In this document: positions 17,021 to 25,899 of the stretch, one piece after another | Position numbering within the stretch: position 1 is the first letter of the stretch | How the letters are laid out: every line of letters begins with the position of its first letter | Source of the DNA: Lactonifactor sp. BIOML-A5 | Lineage (GTDB): Bacteria > Bacillota > Clostridia > Lachnospirales > Lachnospiraceae | NCBI RefSeq assembly: GCF_009677585.1 | Contig: NZ_WKYV01000009.1 | Coordinates: 1-64,000 of the forward strand | DNA: 64,000 bases | Reading direction: 5' to 3' | The notes under the pieces: model-generated | What the model was told of the DNA's origin: nothing | Database searches by the model: none | What the model saw: only the letters and a program-made list of their open reading frames with translations | Position numbers and translations under genes: made by a program

Positions 17021-18078
17021 TATGCCACCTCCTTCTTGGATTCTGCTTTTTCTGAGTGGAATTTACCTGCAATTTTTTTTCTAATCTTAGCAAATTCCGG
17101 TGACTGCAGTGCTACAATTACGATAACTACGATTGCCTTATATACCGGAATCTGGTCAGCAGAAACACTCATGGCATATAATGTTGTGGTCAGCGCCTGA
17201 ATGGTGTAAGCTCCGATAACGCTTCCCATCAAAGAGAACTTTCCGCCTCCCAGTGAGTTGCCGCCCAAGGCAACAGCCAGGATGGCATCCAGCTCCATGT
17301 TCAGACCGATATTATTCGCGTCCGCAGAATAGATACGGGATGTTGCAATCATACCTGCGATACCTGCGCATAATCCGCAGAATGCATAAGTAAGGAAGAT
17401 AATCATTGTGGATTTCAGGCCCACCAGCCTGGATGCCCTGGAGTTTATACCTACGGACTGTATATACATACCTAGGGCCGTCTTCTTCAAAATAATTACG
17501 GTTATAATGACAACTGCAATTGCGATGAAAATAGGTGTCGGCAGAGGCAGCCCCGGAATATTAGATCCCAGTAACTTAAAGCTGTCCACACGGATGTAAG
17601 TAATCTGTCCCTTTGTTACCAGCTGTGCAATACCACGGCCAGCGGTAAACAGAATCAATGTGGCAACCATAGGCTGTATTTTCATCTTCGCAACCAGGAA
17701 GCCGTTAAAGCATCCGCAGATAACACCGACAACAAGAGCCGCTAAAAATCCAAGAATGTAAGGATTCGAATAAGCGTTTACTGCCTGCTGGCCTCCAGCC
17801 AGAACAAAACAGCACACAGCGCCTGCCACCGCCATAACCGCACCCACAGAGATGTCGGTTCCTGCGGAGGAGGATACTACCAGTGTCATGCCTACGGCCA
17901 GAATTACCAGCTCGCTGGCACGGTTGATAACGTCAATAATATAACCATATAATACCCCGTTTTTCACACTGATCTGGAAAAAGGTAGGTGTTGTAATAAT
18001 ATTAATCATTAACACAATAGCCAGACACAGCAGTGGAAGAAACAGGCGATAGCTTGTAATCTTCTTTAATTTTTCCAT
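17020..18078 (-). CDS. ytfT: Sugar ABC transporter permease (YtfT-like)
   Basis: A second membrane subunit (352 residues, about nine or ten hydrophobic segments) of the same importer. The family motif is seen as LAVGMTLVVSSSAGTDISVG near residues 60-80, and VALGGNSLGGGKFSLMGS near the C terminus. Start and stop overlap neighbours by single bases (TAATG), showing tight translational coupling with the ATPase and the YjfF-like permease. It should form the heterodimeric pore with YjfF. Confidence 0.88.
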   Translation of the reverse strand: MEKLKKITSYRLFLPLLCLAIVLMINIITTPTFFQISVKNGVLYGYIIDVINRASELVILAVGMTLVVSSSAGTDISVGAVMAVAGAVCCFVLAGGQQAVNAYSNPYILGFLAALVVGVICGCFNGFLVAKMKIQPMVATLILFTAGRGIAQLVTKGQITYIRVDSFKLLGSNIPGLPLPTPIFIAIAVVIITVIILKKTALGMYIQSVGINSRASRLVGLKSTMIIFLTYAFCGLCAGIAGMIATSRIYSADANNIGLNMELDAILAVALGGNSLGGGKFSLMGSVIGAYTIQALTTTLYAMSVSADQIPVYKAIVVIVIVALQSPEFAKIRKKIAGKFHSEKAESKKEVA

Positions 18079-19589
18079 TAATTTGCACCTCCTGCGATTG
18101 CTTTCATGATGGAATCCTGAGAGAGTTCTTCTTCTTTGAGCTCTCCAACCTTGGAGCCGTCACGAAGTACAGCCATTCGGCTGCAGGTACGAAGCATTTC
18201 TTCGATCTCAGAAGAAATGAACATCACAGACATACCCTCGTCTGCCAGCTTAAGCACCAGCTTCTGGATCTCGGTCTTAGTACCGATATCAATACCGCGG
18301 GTAGGCTCATCCAGAATCAGAAAATCCGGATTAGTCAAAAGCCATCTGCCCAGGATTACCTTCTGCTGGTTACCGCCGCTGAGCTGTTTAATCGGAGTTT
18401 CCCGGTCAGCAGTCTTGATCTGCAGCAGATCTATGTATTTGTCGGTAAATTCTTCCTGCTCCTTCTTACTCAGCAATTTGAACATACCGCGCTTTGCCTG
18501 AAGGGCAATGATGATATTCTCGCGCACAGAAAGATCCGCAATGATTCCTTCTGCCTTTCTGTCCTCCGGCAGATATGCCATTCCCTGCATCATAGCATCC
18601 AGTGGTGTATTTGCATGGAACTTGCTTCCTTTTACATACAACTCTCCGGAATCTGGTTTATCCGCTCCATAGATACTTCTGGCAAGCTCGGAACGCCCGG
18701 ATCCTAGCAGGCCGGTAAGACCGATGACCTCTCCTTTATTAATCTTCAGGTCAAAAGGTTTAATCGTGCCTTTATGGCCCAGCTGTCTGGCATCAATAAT
18801 GACTTCATCTTTAACGCTTGAGGCCCCTTCTTTCTTAATGGCAGCCAAATCATCAAAATCTTTACCCATCATTTTTGCAACCAGCTGTACTCTTGGAAGA
18901 TCTTCTATCTTATATTCCCCAACAAGCGTACCGTTTCTGAGTACTGTAATTCTGTCACATACCGCATATACCTGTTCCAGGAAATGGGTAACAAAGATAA
19001 TTCCAACGCCCTGTTCTTTCAGTCGGTTCATCAGATGGAAGAGTTTTTCCACCTCACCGTCGTCAAGAGATGACGTAGGCTCATCCAGTATCAAAACCTT
19101 AGCCGACATATCCACCGCTCTGGCAATAGCAATCATCTGCTGAAGAGCTAAGGAATAATTTTCAAGTGCCGCAGTTACATCAATATGAATATCCAGACCT
19201 TCCAGTAAAGCCTTAGACTTCTTGTTCATAGTTCTCCAGTCAATCATGCCTCCCTTTTTGGGTTCCCTGCCGATAAACAGATTTTCAGCTACTGACAGAT
19301 TAGGACATAAGTTAACTTCCTGATACACAGTACTGATTCCATGAATCTGAGCCTCCTGAGGGGATTTGTTGATGATGGGATGGTCAATGCCCTCTATCTT
19401 TATTTCACCTGTTTCAAATTCTTCAACGCCTGTTAATACTTTGATCAGAGTAGATTTACCTGCTCCGTTTTCTCCCATAAGTGCATGAATCTCACCTTTT
19501 CTAAGAGTAAAATCCACATTCTGCAGAGCTTTTACGCCTGGGAAGTTTTTATCAATATTTCGCATGGTTAATACGATATCCTGCTCCAT
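18078..19589 (-). CDS. ytfR: Sugar ABC transporter ATP-binding protein with two ATPase domains (YtfR-like)
   Basis: The cytoplasmic energy-coupling subunit, 503 residues, with two fused ATPase domains as in RbsA/AraG/YtfR. The first domain has Walker A GENGAGKST, the variant signature LALQQMIAIARA and Walker B LILDEPTSS. The second has GLLGSGRSEL in place of Walker A, then LSGGNQQKV and LDEPTRG. The degenerate second Walker A is normal in this family. A hairpin lies between this gene and the binding-protein gene upstream, probably lowering its expression relative to the binding protein. Confidence 0.92.
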   Translation of the reverse strand: MEQDIVLTMRNIDKNFPGVKALQNVDFTLRKGEIHALMGENGAGKSTLIKVLTGVEEFETGEIKIEGIDHPIINKSPQEAQIHGISTVYQEVNLCPNLSVAENLFIGREPKKGGMIDWRTMNKKSKALLEGLDIHIDVTAALENYSLALQQMIAIARAVDMSAKVLILDEPTSSLDDGEVEKLFHLMNRLKEQGVGIIFVTHFLEQVYAVCDRITVLRNGTLVGEYKIEDLPRVQLVAKMMGKDFDDLAAIKKEGASSVKDEVIIDARQLGHKGTIKPFDLKINKGEVIGLTGLLGSGRSELARSIYGADKPDSGELYVKGSKFHANTPLDAMMQGMAYLPEDRKAEGIIADLSVRENIIIALQAKRGMFKLLSKKEQEEFTDKYIDLLQIKTADRETPIKQLSGGNQQKVILGRWLLTNPDFLILDEPTRGIDIGTKTEIQKLVLKLADEGMSVMFISSEIEEMLRTCSRMAVLRDGSKVGELKEEELSQDSIMKAIAGGAN

Positions 19590-19637
19590 ATCATCTCCGC
19601 CTTTCCTGTTTTCATCACTGTTATTCTAAGGCATGAG

Positions 19638-19663
19638 AGGGGAGCCTTACATAAGGCTCCCCT
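19638..19663. other. Intercistronic hairpin between binding protein and ATPase genes
   Basis: GGGGAGCCTTA and TAAGGCTCCCC pair perfectly around a two-base gap; no T-run follows on the minus strand. In importer operons such hairpins often stabilise the binding-protein mRNA while limiting readthrough. Confidence 0.6.
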
Positions 19664-19708
19664 GCCTCACCGCCCTTGGCCTTCTATCGTTGCGAATGCT
19701 TTTAATTA

Positions 19709-20776
19709 TTAATAAGCACGTCCGTCAATGAAATCAGCAGCTGTATCTGCCGGGAATACGCTTTCATCCACATACTGAATCTTCTCTACTTCTTCGCCAG
19801 CTTCTAACTTCTGAATAATCTCCTCAACACGGGGTCCGTGTAATGGGTTACACTCTACCGCACAGTTTAAGTCGCCTGCGATCATTGCCTCGAAGGCTGC
19901 TTTTACTGCGTCAAAGGAGATGATTGTGATGTCCCCGTCCGGTCCGCAGGTCTTTCCTGCTGCTTTGATAGCGTCGATTGCGCCGAATGCCATATTATCA
20001 TTCTCTGCGATTACTACATCAATATCATCATAGGATTTCAGGAAGGACTCCATAACTTCCTGACCCTTTGCCTGTGTAAATTCTCCGGTCTGCATATCTA
20101 ACATATGCCAGTTGCTGTGTTCCTTCAGTTTATTTCCAAAACCTTCGGTACGGCCAACCTGAGCAGATGCTCCGATGGTTCCCTGTAAGGTTACAATATT
20201 TACATCTTCTTCGCCTTTTCCTTTAGATTCCAGATACTGTGCCAGCCAGTCTCCTGCGTCTTCACCCTCTTTTACGAAGTTTCCGCCTACCCAGCAGGTA
20301 TACAGAGAGTCATCGGAAAGATCCATCTGTCTGTCAGAAAGAATAACAGGGATTCCTGCTTCTTTTGCTTCCTGAAGTACGGTTTCCCATCCGGTCTCTA
20401 CTACAGGTGCTACTACTATGTAATCTACATCCTGCTGAATAAAGCTTCTGATTGCTTTAATCTGGTTTTCCTGTTTCTGCTGTGCGTCATCAAAGATGAG
20501 CTTGTATCCGTTTTCTTCTGTAAAAGTAGATTTGAAGGATTCTGTATTAGCAGTTCTCCAGTCAGACTCTGCACCAACCTGTGCATAACCAACTACAATT
20601 AAATCATCGTCTCCCTTCGCATCTGCTGCGTCGGCTTCATCCCCAGCTTCTGCGGTGTCTGTGCTCTCTGTTTTTGTGTCAGTGGAAGTAGATTCTGAAG
20701 AATCGTTTCCGCAGCCTGCCAGCATCCCTGCCATCATTGTTGCACATAATAACGCGCTTAATACCTTTCTTTTCAT
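19709..20776 (-). CDS. ytfQ: Sugar ABC transporter substrate-binding lipoprotein, copy 1
   Basis: A secreted, lipid-anchored sugar-binding protein (Peripla_BP_4 / YtfQ type) feeding the permease pair. The signal peptide ends in lipobox MLAGC, followed by an acidic Ser/Thr-rich linker. The mature domain shows VAPVVETGWETVL, NDNMAFGAIDAIKAAGK and ITIISFDAVKAAFEAM, typical of the family. The start is ATG 20776 with GGAGG upstream. It is nearly identical to copy 2 (21152-22228), with only a handful of substitutions and a three-residue difference in the linker, and it directly precedes the ATPase and permease genes. Confidence 0.93.
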   Translation of the reverse strand: MKRKVLSALLCATMMAGMLAGCGNDSSESTSTDTKTESTDTAEAGDEADAADAKGDDDLIVVGYAQVGAESDWRTANTESFKSTFTEENGYKLIFDDAQQKQENQIKAIRSFIQQDVDYIVVAPVVETGWETVLQEAKEAGIPVILSDRQMDLSDDSLYTCWVGGNFVKEGEDAGDWLAQYLESKGKGEEDVNIVTLQGTIGASAQVGRTEGFGNKLKEHSNWHMLDMQTGEFTQAKGQEVMESFLKSYDDIDVVIAENDNMAFGAIDAIKAAGKTCGPDGDITIISFDAVKAAFEAMIAGDLNCAVECNPLHGPRVEEIIQKLEAGEEVEKIQYVDESVFPADTAADFIDGRAY

Positions 20777-20868
20777 GTTGTTCCTCCTTATATACATTTT
20801 TATTATTCTTTATCTTCCGGTGCTCTCTGCACCCTGATTACAGTATTAATTCTATCAATTTCCATATA

Positions 20869-20898
20869 AAAAACAACGGAGAGGCTCCGCTGTTTTGT
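20869..20898 (-). terminator. Terminator between the two binding-protein genes
   Basis: The minus strand reads AACAGCGGAG, a short loop, CTCCGTTGTT, then a T-run. It is the second terminator after copy 2, so copy 1 probably needs its own promoter. A TAGAAT box at about 20855 in a TTGTTT-N16-TAGAAT arrangement is a candidate. Confidence 0.75.
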
Positions 20899-21080
20899 AA
20901 TATATTTTTTGATTTTTTTGCTCAAAAGAAGTTTTGTACAATTTAATTGGAAAAAAGTGTGTTATTTTTTGTATTCCTGGAAATACAATTCCTCTCCTGC
21001 TTCTTTTTCTGCTTGTATATTCTTTTAAAACTTGTTCATCTTTTCCCTCAGAAATCATAGAATCCCCGCCTGGAAACAAA

Positions 21081-21119
21081 CAGGTCCCCGGAGTTGTTGA
21101 AAATCTCCGGGGACCTGTG
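21081..21119 (-). terminator. Terminator immediately after binding-protein copy 2
   Basis: Thirteen-base stem CAGGTCCCCGGAG / CTCCGGGGACCTG with an 11-base loop, followed on the minus strand by TTTGTTT. It begins 33 bp after the stop codon. Confidence 0.8.
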
Positions 21120-21151
21120 ATAGATGATTTAATTTGCTTCAGATATTCTGA

Positions 21152-22228
21152 TTAGTATGCACGTCCGTCGATGAACTCAGCTGCTGTATCAGCCGGGAAT
21201 ACGCTTTCGTCTACATACTGAATCTTCTCTACTTCTTCACCAGCTTCTAACTTCTGGATGATTTCAGCTACACGAGGTCCGTGTAATGGGTTACACTCTA
21301 CCGCACAGTTTAAGTCGCCTGCGATCATAGCCTCAAATGCTGCTTTTACTGCGTCGAAGGAGATGATTGTGATGTCGCCCTCTGGTCCGCAGGTCTTTCC
21401 TGCTGCTTTGATAGCGTCGATTGCGCCGAATGCCATATTATCATTCTCTGCGATTACTACATCGATATCATCATAGGATTTCAGGAAGGACTCCATAACT
21501 TCCTGGCCCTTTGCCTGTGTAAATTCTCCGGTCTGCATATCTAACATCTTCCAGTTGCTGTGTTCTTTCAGTTTGTTTCCAAAACCTTCGGTACGGCCAA
21601 CCTGAGCAGATGCTCCGATAGTTCCCTGTAAGGTTACGATGTTGATTTCTTCTTCGCCTTTTCCTTTAGACTCCAGATACTGTGCCAGCCAGTCTCCTGC
21701 GTCTTCACCCTCTTTTACGAAGTTTCCGCCTACCCAGCAGGTATACAGAGAGTCATCGGAAAGATCCATCTGTCTGTCAGAAAGAATAACAGGGATTCCT
21801 GCTTCTTTTGCTTCCTGAAGTACGGTTTCCCATCCGGTTTCTACTACAGGTGCTACTACTATGTAATCTACATCCTGCTGAATAAAGCTTCTGATTGCTT
21901 TAATCTGGTTTTCCTGTTTCTGCTGTGCGTCATCAAAGATGAGCTTGTATCCGTTTTCTTCTGTAAAAGTAGATTTGAAGGATTCTGTATTAGCAGTTCT
22001 CCAGTCAGACTCTGCACCAACCTGTGCATAACCAACTACGATTAAATCGTCATCTCCTGCTTTCGCGTCACTGGCATCAGCCTCATCCCCAGCTTCTGCA
22101 GTATCTGTGCTCTCTGTCTTTGTCTCTGTGTCAGTGGAAGTGGATTCTGAAGAGTCGTTTCCGCAGCCTGCCAGCATCCCTGCCATCATTGTTGCACATA
22201 ATAACGCGCTTAATACCTTTCTTTTCAT
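21152..22228 (-). CDS. ytfQ: Sugar ABC transporter substrate-binding lipoprotein, copy 2
   Basis: A near-duplicate of the adjacent binding-protein gene: 358 residues, lipobox MLAGC, the same ligand-pocket segments. Differences from copy 1 are conservative (EEEIN for EEDVN, NWKML for NWHML, CGPEG for CGPDG, HGPRVAE for HGPRVEE). It is followed by two terminators, so it is probably a monocistronic, highly expressed extra binding protein. It sits right after the YesM/YesN genes, which are likely to control it. The duplication is recent or kept uniform by gene conversion. Confidence 0.92.
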   Translation of the reverse strand: MKRKVLSALLCATMMAGMLAGCGNDSSESTSTDTETKTESTDTAEAGDEADASDAKAGDDDLIVVGYAQVGAESDWRTANTESFKSTFTEENGYKLIFDDAQQKQENQIKAIRSFIQQDVDYIVVAPVVETGWETVLQEAKEAGIPVILSDRQMDLSDDSLYTCWVGGNFVKEGEDAGDWLAQYLESKGKGEEEINIVTLQGTIGASAQVGRTEGFGNKLKEHSNWKMLDMQTGEFTQAKGQEVMESFLKSYDDIDVVIAENDNMAFGAIDAIKAAGKTCGPEGDITIISFDAVKAAFEAMIAGDLNCAVECNPLHGPRVAEIIQKLEAGEEVEKIQYVDESVFPADTAAEFIDGRAY

Positions 22229-22358
22229 ACTTTAGTTCCTCCTTATTATAGTTTAATAGTATCCATTCAGATGTTTTTTACATCCTTCTGATGTATCTAA
22301 TTCTACCAAGTTTAAAAATAAAAAAAACCGAAAACTTCCTCTATTTTGTATTTTATCT

Positions 22359-22384
22359 TACGATTTTTTTAGTTTTTGGCTGTT
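22359..22384. promoter_or_regulatory. TACG-type motif upstream of binding-protein copy 2
   Basis: TACGATTTTTTTAG resembles the TACGTTTTTAT boxes at 25801 and 38469 and lies about 130 bp before the gene. It lacks the GTGG partner found at the other sites, so the assignment is weak. Confidence 0.3.
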
Positions 22385-22418
22385 TGTTAGATATTTTTTG
22401 AAAAAGGTATAATTTCTT

Positions 22419-23888
22419 TTAACCAAGTGCGGGCAAGGTGACTGTCACTGTGGTACCGCAGGCCTTTTTGCTCTCAAAAGACAGACCGTATTCGTCCCCG
22501 TATGTAATTTGAATCCTCTCATTTACATTTCTAAGGCCAAAGCTGCCGCCTTTTTTTCCTTTACGCTCTTTTACATGGTCTTCCAGGGCCTTAAGCTCTT
22601 CCTCATCCATCCCGATCCCGTTATCTGTAACCTTAAATACAATTATGTTTTCCACCTTGTATCCTTTTACCCAAATTTTCCCTCCGCCTCTTTTGTTTTT
22701 AATTCCATGATACAGTGCATTTTCCACCAGTGGCTGCAGGGTGAGCTTTAAAATCAGGTTTGTATATAAGGAAGGTTCAATGTCAATCTCATATTCCATA
22801 ATATCCTGATAGCGAAACTGCTGGATAATCAGATAGCTGCGGATGTGCGCTTCCTCCTCCTGTATGGTAATCATTTCCTTGCCCTCGCTGAGCACAGTTC
22901 TGAAAAAATCAGATAAGGCGGATACCATCTGCACAACTTGTTTCGTATCCCCGCCCTCAGCCAGCCACATAATCGTATCCAGCGTATTGTAGAGAAAATG
23001 GGGATTAATCTGGGCCTGGAGAAGGCGCAGCTCCGTAACCCGCAGCTTTTTCTGTTCTTTCTTAATATCCTCCACCAGGACTGCGATGGCCCCCTTCATA
23101 TGGTTAAAGCTGTTGGTCAGTACCTGGAGCTCATTGCCGGAGTCAATTTCCGTAGGGGAAGTAAAATCCCCGTGGGCAACCAGCTCTGTGGCAGCACATA
23201 ATTCCCGGATGGGGTTTGTTACACTGTTTGCAATTTTTCTGGAGATCAGTATACTGATGCCCAGTATCCCAATCAGAGCGGCTGTACTTATCTGTACCGA
23301 GTGACTGATGCTGCTGGAAAGATCCTGGCGGATTTCCTCAAATCCTAAAGTTTCATAGTAAACATATTCCTGTATGTTTTCCTGGACATCTTCTGTAATA
23401 ATATAGATTCCGTTGATCAGGATATTCATATTGTCCGCATAGTACCCGCTAAGCTTCACCTGTTTTTCCATCTTGTTAATGCTGTCATCCAGAGTATTCA
23501 GGCACTTTAATATCCAGCGTATCCTTCTGGCATTTTTTTGGTCCTTTGTCACAGTGAGCAGATACTGAAAATCCGTTCTGGCATTTCCAATCAGTTCCTT
23601 CGGATCCTGGATCCTCTGCCCCTCATACTGATCCCTGGGATCCTTGGCCGCCACCAGTTCATCTGCAGTCTTTCCCCCGATTACCATGCGGTACGCAGTA
23701 TAATCCACACAGTCTTTAAATGTAGTATTATATCGGTTGACCACTGAAATGTTATTTACAACACTGTCATATTTCTGTCCGTAAGAAAGCAGCATAAAAG
23801 TCAGAGAGAGCACCAGGATACACAATGGCACCAATATGCTGCAGGTAAGCACAGTAAGCCGCTTTCTCAGAGATAATTTCATCATCAT
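22419..23888 (-). CDS. yesM: YesM-type sensor histidine kinase
   Basis: A membrane-bound kinase of 489 residues. A first transmembrane segment near residues 10-32, an extracellular sensing region and a second segment near 205-225 (AALIGILGISILISRKIA) lead into a HAMP domain. The His_kinase motif QAQINPHFLYNTLDTIMWLA carries the phospho-acceptor His, and the ATP-binding part has NALYHGIKNK, DNGIGM and GGSFGLRNVNERI. Four bases separate it from the regulator gene upstream, so both are one operon. YesM/YesN pairs usually control nearby sugar importers and glycosidases. The signal here is probably an extracellular arabinoside (inference). Confidence 0.93.
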   Translation of the reverse strand: MMMKLSLRKRLTVLTCSILVPLCILVLSLTFMLLSYGQKYDSVVNNISVVNRYNTTFKDCVDYTAYRMVIGGKTADELVAAKDPRDQYEGQRIQDPKELIGNARTDFQYLLTVTKDQKNARRIRWILKCLNTLDDSINKMEKQVKLSGYYADNMNILINGIYIITEDVQENIQEYVYYETLGFEEIRQDLSSSISHSVQISTAALIGILGISILISRKIANSVTNPIRELCAATELVAHGDFTSPTEIDSGNELQVLTNSFNHMKGAIAVLVEDIKKEQKKLRVTELRLLQAQINPHFLYNTLDTIMWLAEGGDTKQVVQMVSALSDFFRTVLSEGKEMITIQEEEAHIRSYLIIQQFRYQDIMEYEIDIEPSLYTNLILKLTLQPLVENALYHGIKNKRGGGKIWVKGYKVENIIVFKVTDNGIGMDEEELKALEDHVKERKGKKGGSFGLRNVNERIQITYGDEYGLSFESKKACGTTVTVTLPALG

Positions 23889-23892
23889 AGAA

Positions 23893-25512
23893 TTACCTGC
23901 CTCTCATCCGGTATTCTTTTGGGGTACAGCCTGTTTCCTTTTTAAATATGTAACTAAAGTAGTGGGAGTCCTTATATCCTACCTGATAGCCTATCTCTGA
24001 GGCCCGAAGATTTGTACACATAAGAAGCTCCTTTGCCTTTTCGATCCTAACCTCAGTGAGATATTCGGTAAATGTCTGTCCGGTCTCCTGGCTGAAGATG
24101 CTGCTGAAATAGCTGGGACTGATATTGACATTGGTCGCCACGGTATTCAGGGAGATGTCATTGTGGTAATAGTTTTCCTTAATATAATGTTTGGCTTCCT
24201 CCAGCAGCAGATGAAACTTTCCCTTAGATGCGTTGTCTCTGAGCTGGATTGCTTCGGAGAAAAGCTTCCGCAGACGGAACTTCAGATTTTCTATGGAAAG
24301 GATCTTTGTGGCCGTCTCATTAATATTCTGCAGCTCCTCCGGCAATTTGTCCGGATTTACCCCCAGCCCTTCCAGGAATCCAAGCACACAGGCAAATAGA
24401 TCCATGACAATATACTGCCGGAACATCAAGGATTTATAGTTGCTTTCCCCTACCCGCAGGAAATACTCTTCAATAAAATTGTCTACTTCCTCAATCGTAC
24501 CATTTTTCAGAAAATCTTCTACTTCTTTTCGATCCATCTGGGAAGACTGAATGGCATTGAGATCGATTTTATCCTCGTTTAGGTGATGCATTTTGCTCAC
24601 ATCTTTATAGCTGATTATTTTATTCCACTCTGTAAAGAATCTGCTGGAAAATGCCTTGCTGGCCGCATCATACGACTGGCTCAGATCTCTTAGACGCTGC
24701 ACTACGCTGCCGATCCCTCCGAAATATTCCACACTGTGGTACCCGTCCATCACAGCCTTCAGGGCTCTTACAAACTCTGCCGTAAAATCCTGCAGCTCTT
24801 CTTCGCCATCCCCCTTAATGACAAAGGCCAGGCCTTCCAATCCTCTGTCGAAGGTCAGTACCTGCTCATAGGAGGCCGCCAGATCCATGATCTCTTTTGA
24901 CGCTTTCACCAGCGCCTCGGAATAGCAGCTGGAGTCTCCGTAGATAACAGTCTTAAACATCATTACCAGATAAGCCGGGGCGGTGAGCTCCAGACCCAAG
25001 TCCTGCGCCTCCTCCATAATCTCCATAGCGGAGCTTTGTCCAGCAAGTATTTTCTGGAACAGGTTTTGGCGTTTGATGGTAATATTCTCTCTCATCTCAT
25101 TTTCGTACTGCTCCATCATTTTCAGCTGCTCCTGCTCCTTTTCAATCACAGCCGCCACCTCTTTGATTGATTCCAGAAGCTTAGCAGAGCTGATAGGCTT
25201 CAGCAGGTAATCGGTAACCCCAATGCTAATAGCCTGTTTTGCATAGTCGAATTCTCCATATCCGCTGAGAATGATAATCTTGGTATTAGGCATTTCTTTT
25301 TTCACAATACTGCTTAATTCCAATCCATCCATAAAAGGCATTTTAATATCTGTGATTAGGATATCCGGCTTCGTCTTCTTTATCAGCGGATACGCCAGTT
25401 CCCCGTCACTGGCCTCCCCCACAAAAACAAAGCCTTCTTTTTCCCAGGGTATATTATTCTTAATCCCCTTGCGCATAACTACTTCGTCTTCCACTAAAAA
25501 CACTTTTAACAC
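23893..25512 (-). CDS. yesN: YesN-type response regulator with AraC DNA-binding domain
   Basis: A transcription factor of 539 residues. The N-terminal receiver domain has phospho-Asp in LITDIKMPFMDGLEL and the conserved Lys in DYLLKPIS. A long middle region follows, then a C-terminal AraC-type double helix-turn-helix (ISLNTVATNVNISPSYFSSI ... ASEIGYQVGYKDSHYFSYIF). The start is GTG 25512 behind GGAGGAG. It is predicted to activate the secreted arabinosidases and the binding-protein gene; a shared upstream motif supports this and suggests autoregulation. Confidence 0.94.
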   Translation of the reverse strand: MLKVFLVEDEVVMRKGIKNNIPWEKEGFVFVGEASDGELAYPLIKKTKPDILITDIKMPFMDGLELSSIVKKEMPNTKIIILSGYGEFDYAKQAISIGVTDYLLKPISSAKLLESIKEVAAVIEKEQEQLKMMEQYENEMRENITIKRQNLFQKILAGQSSAMEIMEEAQDLGLELTAPAYLVMMFKTVIYGDSSCYSEALVKASKEIMDLAASYEQVLTFDRGLEGLAFVIKGDGEEELQDFTAEFVRALKAVMDGYHSVEYFGGIGSVVQRLRDLSQSYDAASKAFSSRFFTEWNKIISYKDVSKMHHLNEDKIDLNAIQSSQMDRKEVEDFLKNGTIEEVDNFIEEYFLRVGESNYKSLMFRQYIVMDLFACVLGFLEGLGVNPDKLPEELQNINETATKILSIENLKFRLRKLFSEAIQLRDNASKGKFHLLLEEAKHYIKENYYHNDISLNTVATNVNISPSYFSSIFSQETGQTFTEYLTEVRIEKAKELLMCTNLRASEIGYQVGYKDSHYFSYIFKKETGCTPKEYRMRGR

Positions 25513-25721
25513 GTTTTTCTCCTCCTCCAGCCTTTCCCATTTCTGTGAACGTCAATGAGATATGAACAACCGCAGAAACCTGCGGTATGCCCGCCCGCAG
25601 CGTATGTAGTAAGGGGTGCCATCCTGTATGCCCCTAAGTTCCGCTGTATATTAAAGGCAGAAATCTCCAAGGAATTAATTGAAGTCTTCTGCCTCATATT
25701 ACCTATATAGCTTCATGGAGG

Positions 25722-25812
25722 ATTATAACAGATTTCACAGATTCTGTCTCTCCACGCATTTACTAAAAAGGTGGATTTTTTTGGAAATTTATTTTTGTTG
25801 TACGTTTTTATA
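25722..25812 (-). promoter_or_regulatory. Promoter and putative YesN site upstream of yesN
   Basis: Minus-strand extended -10 TGTTATAAT (25722-25730). About 44 bp upstream is a motif read on the plus strand as GTGG (25771), TGGAAA (25782) and TACGTTTTTAT (25801-25811). GTGG to TACG is 30 bp, exactly as upstream of the GH43 gene. No good -35 box is visible, as expected for an activated promoter. The rest of 25513-25850 is an unusually long 5' leader without a credible gene. Confidence 0.55.
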
Positions 25813-25850
25813 TGATTTTTGTTTAATTTCTTACGATTTCATCACAATAA

Positions 25851-25882
25851 GAGGGATATGTTCCTTTCGGAACACATCCCTC
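25851..25882 (-). terminator. Hairpin after the GH127 gene
   Basis: Fourteen-base stem GAGGGATATGTTCC / GGAACACATCCCTC with one wobble and a TTTC loop, 18 bp after the stop. The T-run is short. The arms resemble the GGGACGTGTTC repeat seen elsewhere in the window. Confidence 0.6.
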
Positions 25883-25899
25883 GCTGTAATACTTCTACT

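Noticed and set aside
25506..25697. Short minus-strand frame before yesN
   Set aside because: No ribosome site or recognisable content; it lies in the long yesN leader.
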